Positions 1 through 6,346 are shown, counted from the stretch's first letter. The stretch: 7,148 bases of DNA from Aquirhabdus sp. (GCA_030152425.1 JASLJP010000114.1:1-7148), one strand, 5' to 3'. The notes: a model not told the origin generated them from the letters alone. Translations and numbers: made by a program.

Positions 1-1124
1 AGCAGCCTTCCGGCAGCAGCAGTATTTCGGTCGGTTACTCGCAGTCTGACGGGGTGACCTTCCAGTTCGGTATTAACCAGACCAATTTCTTTGGTACCGG
101 TAATCAGGTCGGTCTCGATCTGGCACGTTCGCAAACGCTGAACAACTACAATATCAACATCCTCGATCCGTACTACACCATGGACGGCGTTAGCCGTGGC
201 TTTAACTTCTACATGCGTGAAACCAAGATCGATCCCTCGTTGAACGTACAGCGCTACTACACCAACTCCGAAGGCGGTTCGATGACCTTCGGTTATCCGG
301 TGGACGAGACCAAGAGCGTCAGCGCGACCTTAAACGTCGACAGCACCGAGATCACCACCACTCAGTTTGTCTCCCACGTGGCGCAGGACTACCTGCTGGC
401 TCAAGGTGCCAGCAATAAATCCGGTGATCCGAAAAACCCGATCTACAACGAAAAATTCCTGACCTATAACCTGAACCTGTCATGGGCGTATAACACGCTG
501 AACCGTCCGGTACTGGCCACCAAAGGTCAGTCCAGCCAGATTTCGCTCGACACCACGCTGCCGGGCAGTGATCTGCAGTATCAACGTCTGTCCTATACCG
601 GGCAGGCGTTCTTCCCGCTGCCGACCAAGTTCCTCGAAGGCTTTGTGCTGCGCGCCTACACCAAGCTGGGCTACGGTCATGATCTGCCGTTCTATAAGAA
701 CTTCTATGCCGGTGGCTATGGCTCGGTACGCGGCTTTAAAGACTACACCTTAGGCCCACGCAGTGACGGTATCGGCTATAGCGCCACCAACCGCGATCCA
801 GATCCGGAACCTACGGGTGGTAACGGCATGGTCACTGGCGGTCTGGAGCTGGTGCTGCCGATTCCCTATGCGGGCGACTGGGCGAGCCAAGTGCGTCCGG
901 TGTTGTTCTTGGAGGGCGGTCAGGTGTTTAGCACCGGTAAAGTCGATGCGTCGACCACGACCAACTACAAGTTCAGTGCCGATAACTTTAGATACAGCGC
1001 AGGCTTTGGCCTGACCTGGATCACCATGATCGGCCCTATTGCGATCAGCTATGCTCAGCCACTCGGTACCAAAAAAGGCGATCAACTGGAACGCTTCCAG
1101 TTTGCCATTGGTCGGGTGTTCTAA
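1..1124 (+). CDS. bamA: Outer membrane protein assembly factor BamA, C-terminal part (5' end outside window)
   Basis: BamA is the Omp85-family core of the BAM complex, which folds and inserts beta-barrel proteins into the outer membrane. The reading frame is open from base 3 with no start in the window; bases 1-2 belong to a preceding codon. About 373 codons are present. They cover the barrel domain, and the POTRA repeats lie upstream of the window. Support: the opening matches the start of the BamA barrel (NQTNFFGTGNQVG, then a DPYYTMDGVSRG block). The Omp85 loop-6 signature VRGF is encoded at 726-737 inside GYGSVRGFKDYTLGPR. The last residues (FQFAIGRVF, ending in Phe before TAA) form a beta-signal. 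The downstream skp and lpxD genes are the usual neighbours. The GTG at 54 is internal to the barrel and is not a real start. Identity is very secure; only the 5' extent is unknown. Confidence 0.97.
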   Translation, partial: QPSGSSSISVGYSQSDGVTFQFGINQTNFFGTGNQVGLDLARSQTLNNYNINILDPYYTMDGVSRGFNFYMRETKIDPSLNVQRYYTNSEGGSMTFGYPVDETKSVSATLNVDSTEITTTQFVSHVAQDYLLAQGASNKSGDPKNPIYNEKFLTYNLNLSWAYNTLNRPVLATKGQSSQISLDTTLPGSDLQYQRLSYTGQAFFPLPTKFLEGFVLRAYTKLGYGHDLPFYKNFYAGGYGSVRGFKDYTLGPRSDGIGYSATNRDPDPEPTGGNGMVTGGLELVLPIPYAGDWASQVRPVLFLEGGQVFSTGKVDASTTTNYKFSADNFRYSAGFGLTWITMIGPIAISYAQPLGTKKGDQLERFQFAIGRVF

Positions 1125-1137
1125 GCGGACATACCCC

Positions 1138-1162
1138 GCCGCGGCGACGCGGCACTTTTTTT
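1138..1162 (+). terminator. Hairpin with T-run between bamA and skp (possible intrinsic terminator or attenuator)
   Basis: A perfect 6-bp GC stem, GCCGCG (1138-1143) with CGCGGC (1148-1153), encloses a GCGA tetraloop of the stable GNRA class. Two bases later come seven T (1156-1162). It begins 13 nt after the bamA stop. This has the form of a Rho-independent terminator, although the stem is short. It could end the bamA transcript or thin transcription into skp. No strong promoter is visible between it and skp; the best match, TTGCTG-N18-TTTAAC at 1161-1190, is poor. Partial read-through is therefore as likely as a full stop. Confidence 0.6.
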
Positions 1163-1215
1163 GCTGTCATTGTGGTTTAAATTTTTTAACAAGCGTTTTT
1201 TCAAGGAGATACATA

Positions 1216-1716
1216 ATGCGCTCACTTATCACAGGTTTCGGTTTAGTCGCTGCACTGGCTCTGGCACCTGCCTATGCCAACAACGTGGCCGTTGCAGACT
1301 CACAAGCTGCCGTACTGGCATCCAACATCGCCAAGCAAACCATCGAAGGGCTGAACACCACCCTGTCGCCACAACGCACCCGTTTGGAGTCGCTGCGCAA
1401 CGAAATCAATGCGCTGCAAGACAAATTCACCAAAAACGGTTCGGTCATGAGCGAAAAAGACAAGCAAGCATTGGCCGCTCAAGCCCAGTCCAAACTGAAT
1501 GACTACAACAGCACCGCTGAAGGTGTGCAAAAGCGCATCGAAGAAGCGCAAACCAACATGCTGAAAACCCTGATGCCGAAACTCGAAGCCATCATCGAAG
1601 ACCTGCGTAAAGAAGGTAACTACGACATCATCATCGAGAAAAAATACGTCATCTGGACCTCACCGGCTGCTGACCTGACCAAGAAAATCACTGACCGCCT
1701 CAACGCAGGCAAATAA
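1216..1716 (+). CDS. skp: Periplasmic chaperone Skp/OmpH family
   Basis: The product is a 166-aa secreted OmpH/Skp protein. This family forms trimeric, jellyfish-shaped chaperones that hold unfolded outer-membrane proteins in the periplasm and pass them to BAM, encoded just upstream. The ATG at 1216 is chosen because a strong AAGGAG (1203-1208) lies 7 nt before it and because it opens a classic signal peptide. That peptide has a positive start (MRS), a hydrophobic core (LITGFGLVAALALAP) and an AYA cleavage site after residue 21. An in-frame extension back to 1039 would overlap bamA and lose the signal peptide. The mature part starts with the family's short beta-strand (VAVADSQAAVLAS). A long charged alpha-helical, coiled-coil-like section follows (about residues 45-140, rich in Gln, Lys and Glu). 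It closes with the usual strand (YDIIIEKKYVIWTSPAADLT) and a final helix. Length fits the family (about 160-170 aa). Confidence 0.95.
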   Translation: MRSLITGFGLVAALALAPAYANNVAVADSQAAVLASNIAKQTIEGLNTTLSPQRTRLESLRNEINALQDKFTKNGSVMSEKDKQALAAQAQSKLNDYNSTAEGVQKRIEEAQTNMLKTLMPKLEAIIEDLRKEGNYDIIIEKKYVIWTSPAADLTKKITDRLNAGK

Positions 1717-2799
1717 GTGCTCACGCTGACCCTGCGCGAGATTGCCGAGCAGCTCAATCAGCGCATGACTGCGGGTGGTAAAACACTGCCCGAGCCAGTA
1801 CGCGTTGACGGCGACGCCGAGATGGTCATCACCGGTCTGGCCTCCATGGTCAATGCCGGTGCCAGCCAGCTCAGCTTTCTGGCCAATCCCGCCTATAAAC
1901 CACAACTGCAGACCACTGCAGCCGGCGCCATGCTCATCACCGCCGAAGAGCGCGATGGCTTTGCCGGTGCGGCGATCATCGTCGCCGATCCGTATTTTGC
2001 CTTTGCCACACTCAGCCATCTGTTTGATCCGTTTGCCGAAGTCGAGCAGGGCATCCATGCGACTGCGGTCATCGCGGCGACGGCGCAGATCGGTGCCAAT
2101 GTCTCGATCGGCCCCTATGTGGTCATCGAAGATGACGCGATCATCGGCGACGGCGCGATCCTGATTTCTGCAGCGCATGTGGGGCGTGGCAGTCAGATCG
2201 GTGCGGGCGCGTGGATCGGCCATGGCGTCGCGATTCATCACGGCTGCAAGATCGGTGCGCGTACGCGTATCCATGCCAACGCCGTGATCGGTGCCGAGGG
2301 TTTTGGTTTTGCCATGGCCGGTGGCCACTGGAACCGGATCGTACAGCTCGGTGGCGTGACCATCGGCGAAGATGTGCGGATCGGCGCCAGTACCACGGTT
2401 GACCGCGGTGCACTGGATGACACGGTGATCGGCAATGGCGTGATCATCGACAACCAAGTGCAGATCGGCCATAACGTGCAGATCGGCGATCACACCGCCA
2501 TCGCAGCGGGCAGTGGCGTCGCGGGCAGCAGCACGATCGGCAGCCATTGTGTCATCGCGGGCATGGTCGGCATCGCCGGTCATTTGTCCATCACCGATCG
2601 GGTTCATGTCACCGGCATGAGCATGATCACCGCCGATATCAAGGAGTCGGGCAGCTATTCTTCCGGTTCTGCGTTTGAAAAAACCAGCGACTGGCGCAAG
2701 AGCGCAGTGCGAGTCAAACAGCTGGGCAAGATGACAGCGCAAATCAAAGACTTGCAACTGGCGCTAGAAAGGTTAGAATTACAGCTCGGTAATCAATAG
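1717..2799 (+). CDS. lpxD: UDP-3-O-(3-hydroxyacyl)glucosamine N-acyltransferase LpxD
   Basis: LpxD performs the third step of lipid A synthesis. It transfers a 3-hydroxyacyl chain from ACP to the 2-amino group of UDP-3-O-acyl-glucosamine in the cytoplasm. The 360-aa product has the family layout. An N-terminal uridine-binding domain (about residues 1-110) includes GLASMVNAGASQLSFLANP and an ADPYFAFATLSHLFDP block. A left-handed beta-helix of hexapeptide repeats (IGANVS, IGPYVV, IGDGAI and so on) spans about 115-315. A C-terminal helix follows. The catalytic His is the one in QIGHNV (residue 252; His239 in E. coli). AGHLSITD and the Ser-rich YSSGSAFE segment are also typical. The start is GTG at 1717, directly after the skp TAA. 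The next in-frame ATG (1765) would remove the conserved first helix (LREIAEQL). The ribosome site is weak (AGG at 1707-1709), which suggests translation coupled to skp. Confidence 0.96.
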   Translation: MLTLTLREIAEQLNQRMTAGGKTLPEPVRVDGDAEMVITGLASMVNAGASQLSFLANPAYKPQLQTTAAGAMLITAEERDGFAGAAIIVADPYFAFATLSHLFDPFAEVEQGIHATAVIAATAQIGANVSIGPYVVIEDDAIIGDGAILISAAHVGRGSQIGAGAWIGHGVAIHHGCKIGARTRIHANAVIGAEGFGFAMAGGHWNRIVQLGGVTIGEDVRIGASTTVDRGALDDTVIGNGVIIDNQVQIGHNVQIGDHTAIAAGSGVAGSSTIGSHCVIAGMVGIAGHLSITDRVHVTGMSMITADIKESGSYSSGSAFEKTSDWRKSAVRVKQLGKMTAQIKDLQLALERLELQLGNQ

Positions 2800-3033
2800 T
2801 TACATCTTGAGCCTTGGCAATCCCGCAAGCGCAGGAATGATAGAAATAATAGCCGCTTGCAACTTACTCAACTCAAGTCCTACTGATTTTTGCCTGCATA
2901 CGCCACCCGATTTTAGGCAGCGCTGCTCAGGGCACTTGATCGGAAGTTTTGATCAGTTTCGCCAGAGCGTATGCGCCTTTGATCGGTGTAAGATGCTGCA
3001 CTTTCACTAGACACCACACAGAAGTTTGTTTTT
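2800..3033. other. lpxD-fabZ intergenic gap, no convincing gene
   Basis: These 234 bp separate two genes that are often much closer together. A short open frame (2807-3010) lacks an ATG start, a ribosome site and any recognisable protein, so I do not call it. The gap contains a 7-bp inverted repeat (GCAAGCG 2825-2831 and CGCTTGC 2854-2860, 22-nt loop, no T-run). It also holds a 10-bp palindrome GCAGCGCTGC (2917-2926) and three copies of TTGATC (2936, 2949, 2979). A TAAGAT hexamer (2989-2994) could serve as a -10 for fabZ, but no matching -35 stands at 16-18 bp. The space probably carries a fabZ-lpxA promoter that I cannot place. Confidence 0.4.
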
Positions 3034-3510
3034 ATGAGTGTACTTCCAGCCGTCAAAATGCCGATGTATGTCGAAGAAATTCGCGAATATTTACCCCAAC
3101 GCTACCCGTTTCTCATGGTGGACCGTATTATTTCGGTCATCCCGGGCGAGTCTATCGTCGCGATCAAAAATGTCACCGTCAATGAAGAGTTCTTTCAGGG
3201 GCATTTCCCTGAAGCGCCGATCATGCCGGGGGTGTTGATTCTGGAAGCGATGGCACAGGTCTCTGGTGTGCTGGGTTTCATCACCTATGGCAAACGTCCT
3301 GCAGATGGCTATATGTACCTGTTTGCCGGGGTAGACAAGCTGCGCTTTAAGCGTCGCGTCGTGCCAGGTGATACACTGACTCTGACGGCCAAATTTTTGA
3401 CCAATAAACAAAGCATTTATAAGTTTTCCTGCCAAGCACATGTGGGCACTGAACTCGCTGCAACTGCCGAAATCATGGTGGTTGAGCAACATATGGAGAT
3501 AGTCAAATGA
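3034..3510 (+). CDS. fabZ: 3-hydroxyacyl-[acyl-carrier-protein] dehydratase FabZ
   Basis: FabZ dehydrates (3R)-hydroxyacyl-ACP to trans-2-enoyl-ACP in the type II fatty acid elongation cycle. It competes with LpxA and LpxD for the same hydroxyacyl-ACP pool, which explains its place between them. The 158-aa hot-dog-fold protein shows LPQRYPFLMVDR and NVTVNEEFFQGHFP with catalytic His57. GVLILEAMAQ follows with catalytic Glu71; the 14-residue spacing equals His54/Glu68 of E. coli FabZ. FAGVDKLRFKRRVVPGD comes after that. ATG 3034 gives the usual length with only a weak purine stretch upstream (AGAAG). In-frame ATGs at 3058 and 3064 are possible alternatives that would shorten the protein by 8 or 10 residues without touching the domain. 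Its TGA overlaps the ATG of lpxA by 4 nt. Confidence 0.96.
   Translation: MSVLPAVKMPMYVEEIREYLPQRYPFLMVDRIISVIPGESIVAIKNVTVNEEFFQGHFPEAPIMPGVLILEAMAQVSGVLGFITYGKRPADGYMYLFAGVDKLRFKRRVVPGDTLTLTAKFLTNKQSIYKFSCQAHVGTELAATAEIMVVEQHMEIVK
3495..3498 (+). promoter_or_regulatory. Ribosome binding site that favours the long lpxA start
   Basis: GGAG stands 8 nt before the ATG at 3507, inside the end of fabZ. The internal ATG at 3594, which would give a LpxA of usual length, has only a poor AGG 11 nt upstream. The site, together with the ATGA stop/start overlap, argues that translation begins at 3507. Confidence 0.65.
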
Positions 3511-4394
3511 GTCTTGCATCCGGTCACTCATCCGATCAGCCACAAGCTTGGGCGCAAAACCGCGCACGCGGGGCGAATCAGGCGACGACTCTGATGCAAT
3601 TTGATTCATCGACACATCCGTTTATCCATCCAACGGCGATCATTGATGCCACCGCCCAGATCGACCCCACGGTCAGTATCGGGCCATACAGCATCATCGG
3701 TCCGCAGGTCAGCATTGGCGCAGAGTGCGTCATTGGCCCGCACGTGGTGATCAGCCGCTGGACACGCATCGGTGCGCGTAACCGCATTTATCAGTTCGCC
3801 ACCATCGGCGAAGACTGCCAAGATCTGAAATTTCGCGGTGAAGAAACCTGGTGCGAGATCGGTGATGACAATGTCATCCGCGAGTCGTGCACCATCCACC
3901 GGGGCACCACCCAAGACGAAAGCATCACCAAGATCGGCAACAACAACCTGCTGATGGTCAATACCCATGTCGCGCATGATGTGGTGATCGGCAACAACTG
4001 TATATTCGCCAACAACGTCGGCATCGCCGGTCATGTGCGCATCGGCGATACCGTCATCGTCGGTGGTAACTCCGGTATCCACCAATTCTGCCGTTTGGAC
4101 TCTTATTCTATGGTCGGTGGCGCAAGCCTGATCCTAAAAGACGTCCCTGCCTATGTCATGGTGTCCGGCAATCCGGCCAAGGCGCACGGCATGAACTTTG
4201 AAGGCATGCGTCGTCGCGGATGGTCATCCGACACCATCACCTCGCTGAAACAGGGCTTTAAAGTCGTGTTCCGCCAAGGCCTGACCAAAGAGCAGGCCAT
4301 TGACCGCCTGACGCAGGAGATCCTGCCGACCTGTCCTGAAGTGCAACTGCTGATCGACTCACTGGTACGCTCGGATCGCGGCATCACCCGCTAA
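3507..4394 (+). CDS. lpxA: Acyl-[ACP]-UDP-N-acetylglucosamine O-acyltransferase LpxA
   Basis: LpxA catalyses the first, reversible step of lipid A synthesis, moving a 3-hydroxyacyl chain from ACP to the 3-OH of UDP-GlcNAc. Hexapeptide repeats of a left-handed beta-helix run from about residue 38 (HPTAIIDATAQIDPTVSIG) to about 220, followed by the C-terminal helical domain. The catalytic His is in NTHVAHD, residue 157 (128 from the internal ATG; His125 in E. coli). GNSGIHQFCRLDSYSMVGG and GNPAKAHGMNFEGMRRRGWS are family hallmarks. From 3507 the protein is 295 aa, against about 262 usual. The extra 29 residues (MSLASGHSSDQPQAW..., hydrophilic, low complexity) precede a second ATG at 3594 that would give 266 aa. 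The good ribosome site and 4-nt overlap with fabZ favour 3507. Homology alone favours 3594. The enzyme's identity is certain; the start is open. Confidence 0.95.
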   Translation: MSLASGHSSDQPQAWAQNRARGANQATTLMQFDSSTHPFIHPTAIIDATAQIDPTVSIGPYSIIGPQVSIGAECVIGPHVVISRWTRIGARNRIYQFATIGEDCQDLKFRGEETWCEIGDDNVIRESCTIHRGTTQDESITKIGNNNLLMVNTHVAHDVVIGNNCIFANNVGIAGHVRIGDTVIVGGNSGIHQFCRLDSYSMVGGASLILKDVPAYVMVSGNPAKAHGMNFEGMRRRGWSSDTITSLKQGFKVVFRQGLTKEQAIDRLTQEILPTCPEVQLLIDSLVRSDRGITR

Positions 4395-4416
4395 GCATAA
4401 ATCGTTCCGCTCAAAA

Positions 4417-4440
4417 CAAAGCCCACAGATGTGGGCTTTG
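4417..4440. terminator. Bidirectional intrinsic terminator between lpxA and the desaturase gene
   Basis: A perfect 10-bp stem, CAAAGCCCAC (4417-4426) with GTGGGCTTTG (4431-4440), has an AGAT loop. The arms end in AAA/TTT, and an A-rich flank (tcaaaac) gives a T-rich tail on the minus strand. It lies 22 nt after the lpxA stop and 24 nt beyond the stop of the convergent desaturase gene, so it can serve both transcripts. The T-tract on the + strand is short (TTTG). Confidence 0.85.
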
Positions 4441-4464
4441 TGCTGTCTGGGCGCTCGGCGCGCT

Positions 4465-5382
4465 TTAGCCGGCTTTGCCGTGTGCAGCCGCGATGATACT
4501 GCTCAGGGTACTGAACATCGACGTGTGCGAAGTGACCAGATCTTGCATATTGTCCGGCACCGTGTCATCGCCTGTCGTGAGCTGGTGGATTTCGGGCAGA
4601 TAGATGCTGGGATAGTCGGGGTAGAGATGGTGCTCGATATGATAGTTGACGTTCATATCATGTAAAAAAAGCTGTGACAAAAACGACGCCGTATGGGTGC
4701 GCACATTGCCCACTTCGCGGATGTCGCCGTAGGCACCATGCTCGGTCATGCTGCGCAGCTGGCTGAGGAACAGGCCAAAGGTGACGGCAGACACGACGGG
4801 AATCAGAGCCAAAGTGAGATGACGTCCCATATCGGTGACCGCGATCAGGAGCGTGACCTGCGCTAAAATGACGATCACGATCTCACCGCTGGCAATCTGT
4901 CGTCGCAGGTTTTTGGGGGCGATGACCGTTTCGTGCAGGGTGTGGACGAGGTTAAAGCCCAGCAGGCCTTTGATAAAATGCAGTCTTAGCGCGACAGGGC
5001 CCATTTTATTGATGCCCAGATAGTTAAAGCCTTGTGGGTCATTCGGGGTGCCGTAGTTCTGATGATGCAATTGGTGTTCAGCGACATAGGCTTTAAAGTC
5101 GACGCCGATCAGCGCACTCAGCAGTAAACCGACCCGCTGGTTGAGCTGAGGGTCGACGAACAGGCTTTGATGGCCGCAGTCGTGCATCACCAGCGAGAGA
5201 CGATAGATCAATAACCCGATCAGTGGGCAGCAAGCCCATGCGGCCCAGTACGACCAGTCCGCCAGATAGGGCAGTAAACTACAGAACACGATGAGCGGCA
5301 GAGTGTTCCTGATGACAGAGTACCATCCATACTGATCGGACGGGGTCAGTGTGTTTGTCGAAAGCGCGGTTTGAGTATCCAT
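4465..5382 (-). CDS. Membrane fatty acid desaturase-family protein (di-iron, three His boxes)
   Basis: This 305-aa integral membrane protein belongs to the fatty acid desaturase superfamily, whose members use a di-iron centre and O2 to introduce double bonds or hydroxyls into lipid chains. All three histidine boxes are intact: HDCGH (residues 67-71), HQLHH (103-107) and HIEHH (248-252). An extra His in the conserved RSMTEHG stretch (215) is also typical. Hydrophobic segments lie at about 25-40, 45-65, 84-98, 167-184 and 189-208, placing the His boxes on the cytoplasmic face. The start is ATG at 5382; the upstream signal is weak (GGA about 10 nt before it). The gene stands alone, convergent to lpxA, and is separated from tetR by a terminator. 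Substrate cannot be read from the sequence: an acyl-lipid or acyl-CoA desaturase is likeliest, while carotenoid or hydrocarbon oxygenases share the motifs. Confidence 0.85.
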   Translation of the reverse strand: MDTQTALSTNTLTPSDQYGWYSVIRNTLPLIVFCSLLPYLADWSYWAAWACCPLIGLLIYRLSLVMHDCGHQSLFVDPQLNQRVGLLLSALIGVDFKAYVAEHQLHHQNYGTPNDPQGFNYLGINKMGPVALRLHFIKGLLGFNLVHTLHETVIAPKNLRRQIASGEIVIVILAQVTLLIAVTDMGRHLTLALIPVVSAVTFGLFLSQLRSMTEHGAYGDIREVGNVRTHTASFLSQLFLHDMNVNYHIEHHLYPDYPSIYLPEIHQLTTGDDTVPDNMQDLVTSHTSMFSTLSSIIAAAHGKAG

Positions 5383-5413
5383 CTAGTCTTATCCATTTTC
5401 TATTGAAGCGTGT

Positions 5414-5441
5414 ATTGCGCTATGCATGAGGATTGCGCTAT
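5414..5441. repeat. 10-bp direct repeat upstream of the desaturase gene
   Basis: ATTGCGCTAT occurs twice without mismatch, at 5414-5423 and 5432-5441, with 8 bp between copies (18 bp start to start). Each copy is itself nearly palindromic around GCGC (8 of 10 positions). The pair lies 32-59 bp upstream of the desaturase ATG (5382, minus strand), where a promoter or its leader is expected, so a regulator binding site is plausible. No clear -35/-10 pair is visible here. The best upstream match on the minus strand is TTGCCA-N15-TATCAT (5503-5477), whose spacer is short. Confidence 0.55.
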
Positions 5442-5565
5442 CCGAACATCGTCATTGCTAGCGGCAGTGTTAAAAAATGATAACGGTGACGCATAAATGG
5501 CAATTAATGCCCATAATTGTCAGTCGATGGTAAAAGGATAGCAATGTCGGGTTTTTGTTATGTGC

Positions 5566-5580
5566 TTGCTTTGTAAGCAA
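5566..5580. repeat. 15-bp dyad TTGCTT-TGT-AAGCAA in the desaturase-tetR spacer
   Basis: Perfect 6-bp arms flank a 3-nt centre in an AT-rich, gene-free stretch (5383-5686, about 300 bp). It could be a protein binding site. It has no T-run and lies 60 nt beyond the tetR terminator. The only open frame here (5470-5664, minus) overlaps that terminator and resembles nothing I know. The rest of the spacer shows only the direct repeat at 5414-5441 and a ragged dyad around GGCAATTAATGCC (about 5499-5511). Confidence 0.4.
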
Positions 5581-5639
5581 TATGGGGTTTATGTAGGCTA
5601 TGTCTACCGCTTCGCAGTTTGGGGTGGTGCGTAGGCCAT

Positions 5640-5662
5640 AAAAAAGCCCACGGGATGTGGGC
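5640..5662 (-). terminator. Intrinsic terminator of the tetR-family gene
   Basis: Read on the minus strand, GCCCAC (5662-5657), loop ATCCC, GTGGGC (5651-5646) is followed by six T (5645-5640). The 6-bp stem starts 24 nt after the TetR stop codon. This separates tetR transcription from the desaturase gene on the same strand. Confidence 0.85.
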
Positions 5663-5686
5663 ATGCTGTTTTACCGTCGATACGCG

Positions 5687-6298
5687 TCACGCAACCTGAA
5701 ACGCCGCGATTACGCGCGTGGCGATCGCCGCGATCTCGCTCTCCGTGATGGGCTCGCCCGTCGCCAATGCCCGAAAAAACAACGGCGCTGCCGCCATCTC
5801 CAGCATCAGGCGGGTGTCACAGGTTGCCGGTAGCTCGCCGCGCGCGATGGCGCGTGTCAGCACCTCGCCACTGATGCGAAAGCGCTCATGCCAAAACAGG
5901 GCTCGTGCCTCTGCCACACCGGCATCCAGCTCACTGCTGATAAAAGCGCGCAGCAGGCCGCTGGCAAATGGCGTGGCCAACGCAGCCGCGATGGTCTGCA
6001 GCAGTGCCGACAGATCACCGTGCAGGCGGCCTGTGTCGGGGAGGGGTACCTCGGCACGCAGATGGGTCAGCGCGACATCCATGACCAGCTCAGCCTTGCT
6101 CGGCCAGCGGCGATAGATGCTGGTCTTATTGACCGCCGCCCGCGCGGCGATGGTCGGAATCTCCATGCGTTGATAGCCCACCTCTGCCAGCAGGGCGAGA
6201 GTAGCGGTGTGTACCGCCGCGACCACTTCAGCCGCCCGCCCGCCATGGCGACGGCTTTTGCCGAGCGCCGGCGCCTGATCGTCGGTTTTGCCATTCAT
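5687..6298 (-). CDS. TetR/AcrR-family transcriptional regulator
   Basis: This is a 203-aa one-component repressor of the TetR family. The N-terminal DNA-binding domain (about residues 20-72) contains the helix-turn-helix IPTIAARAAVNKTSIYRRWPSKAEL, with the typical SIYRRWPSK recognition helix and turn. The remaining helical portion (about 80-203) is the ligand and dimer domain. Its TSIYRRWPSKAEL and LFFRALATGEPI stretches recall the TetR_C_11-type subgroup, a tentative assignment. ATG 6298 is chosen because AGGAA lies 7 nt upstream (6310-6306). The longer TTG frame from 6361 would put the operator palindrome inside the gene. It is transcribed divergently from the 239-aa unknown protein, the usual arrangement for a TetR regulator and its target. 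The palindrome at 6335-6350 between them is the likely operator, probably with autoregulation. The inducing ligand is unknown. Confidence 0.92.
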   Translation of the reverse strand: MNGKTDDQAPALGKSRRHGGRAAEVVAAVHTATLALLAEVGYQRMEIPTIAARAAVNKTSIYRRWPSKAELVMDVALTHLRAEVPLPDTGRLHGDLSALLQTIAAALATPFASGLLRAFISSELDAGVAEARALFWHERFRISGEVLTRAIARGELPATCDTRLMLEMAAAPLFFRALATGEPITESEIAAIATRVIAAFQVA

Positions 6299-6317
6299 CG
6301 AAAAGTTCCTAAACTGA

Positions 6318-6346
6318 TTTACGGAATAATTTAAAGCAACTATAGT
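6318..6346 (+). promoter_or_regulatory. Probable sigma-70 promoter of the 239-aa gene
   Basis: TTTACG (6318-6323) and TATAGT (6341-6346) are separated by exactly 17 bp and match the consensus hexamers at 4/6 and 5/6 positions. Transcription would begin near 6352, giving a leader of about 30 nt that contains the CGGAG ribosome site at 6371-6375. The -10 hexamer lies inside the palindrome at 6335-6350. Confidence 0.55.

Noticed and set aside
2090..2560. Many short repeated DNA words such as gatcggc/atcggcg in lpxD, and similarly in lpxA (3660-4080)
   Set aside because: They reflect the protein hexapeptide repeats (I-G-x-x-x-x) of the left-handed beta-helix; this is not a DNA repeat array or CRISPR.
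1660..2757. 365-codon open frame on the minus strand opposite lpxD
   Set aside because: It is fully antisense to a certain lpxD. The His/Asp/Ala-rich product is the mirror of GC-rich hexapeptide repeat codons, with no recognisable domain and no ribosome site.
2807..3010. 67-codon + strand frame in the lpxD-fabZ gap
   Set aside because: It has no ATG start, no ribosome site and no recognisable protein; probably chance.
3091..3615. 174-codon minus-strand open frame opposite fabZ and the start of lpxA
   Set aside because: It is antisense to two secure genes and has no recognisable motif.
3606..4085. 159-codon minus-strand open frame opposite lpxA
   Set aside because: It is an antisense shadow of the hexapeptide repeats, with no independent coding evidence.
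5593..5662. Possible small + strand RNA ending at the GCCCAC/GTGGGC hairpin
   Set aside because: There is no good + strand promoter and only a weak T-run on that strand; the hairpin is better explained as the minus-strand terminator of tetR.
5470..5664. 64-codon minus-strand open frame between tetR and the desaturase
   Set aside because: It begins inside the tetR terminator hairpin, has no ribosome site and has an unremarkable product.
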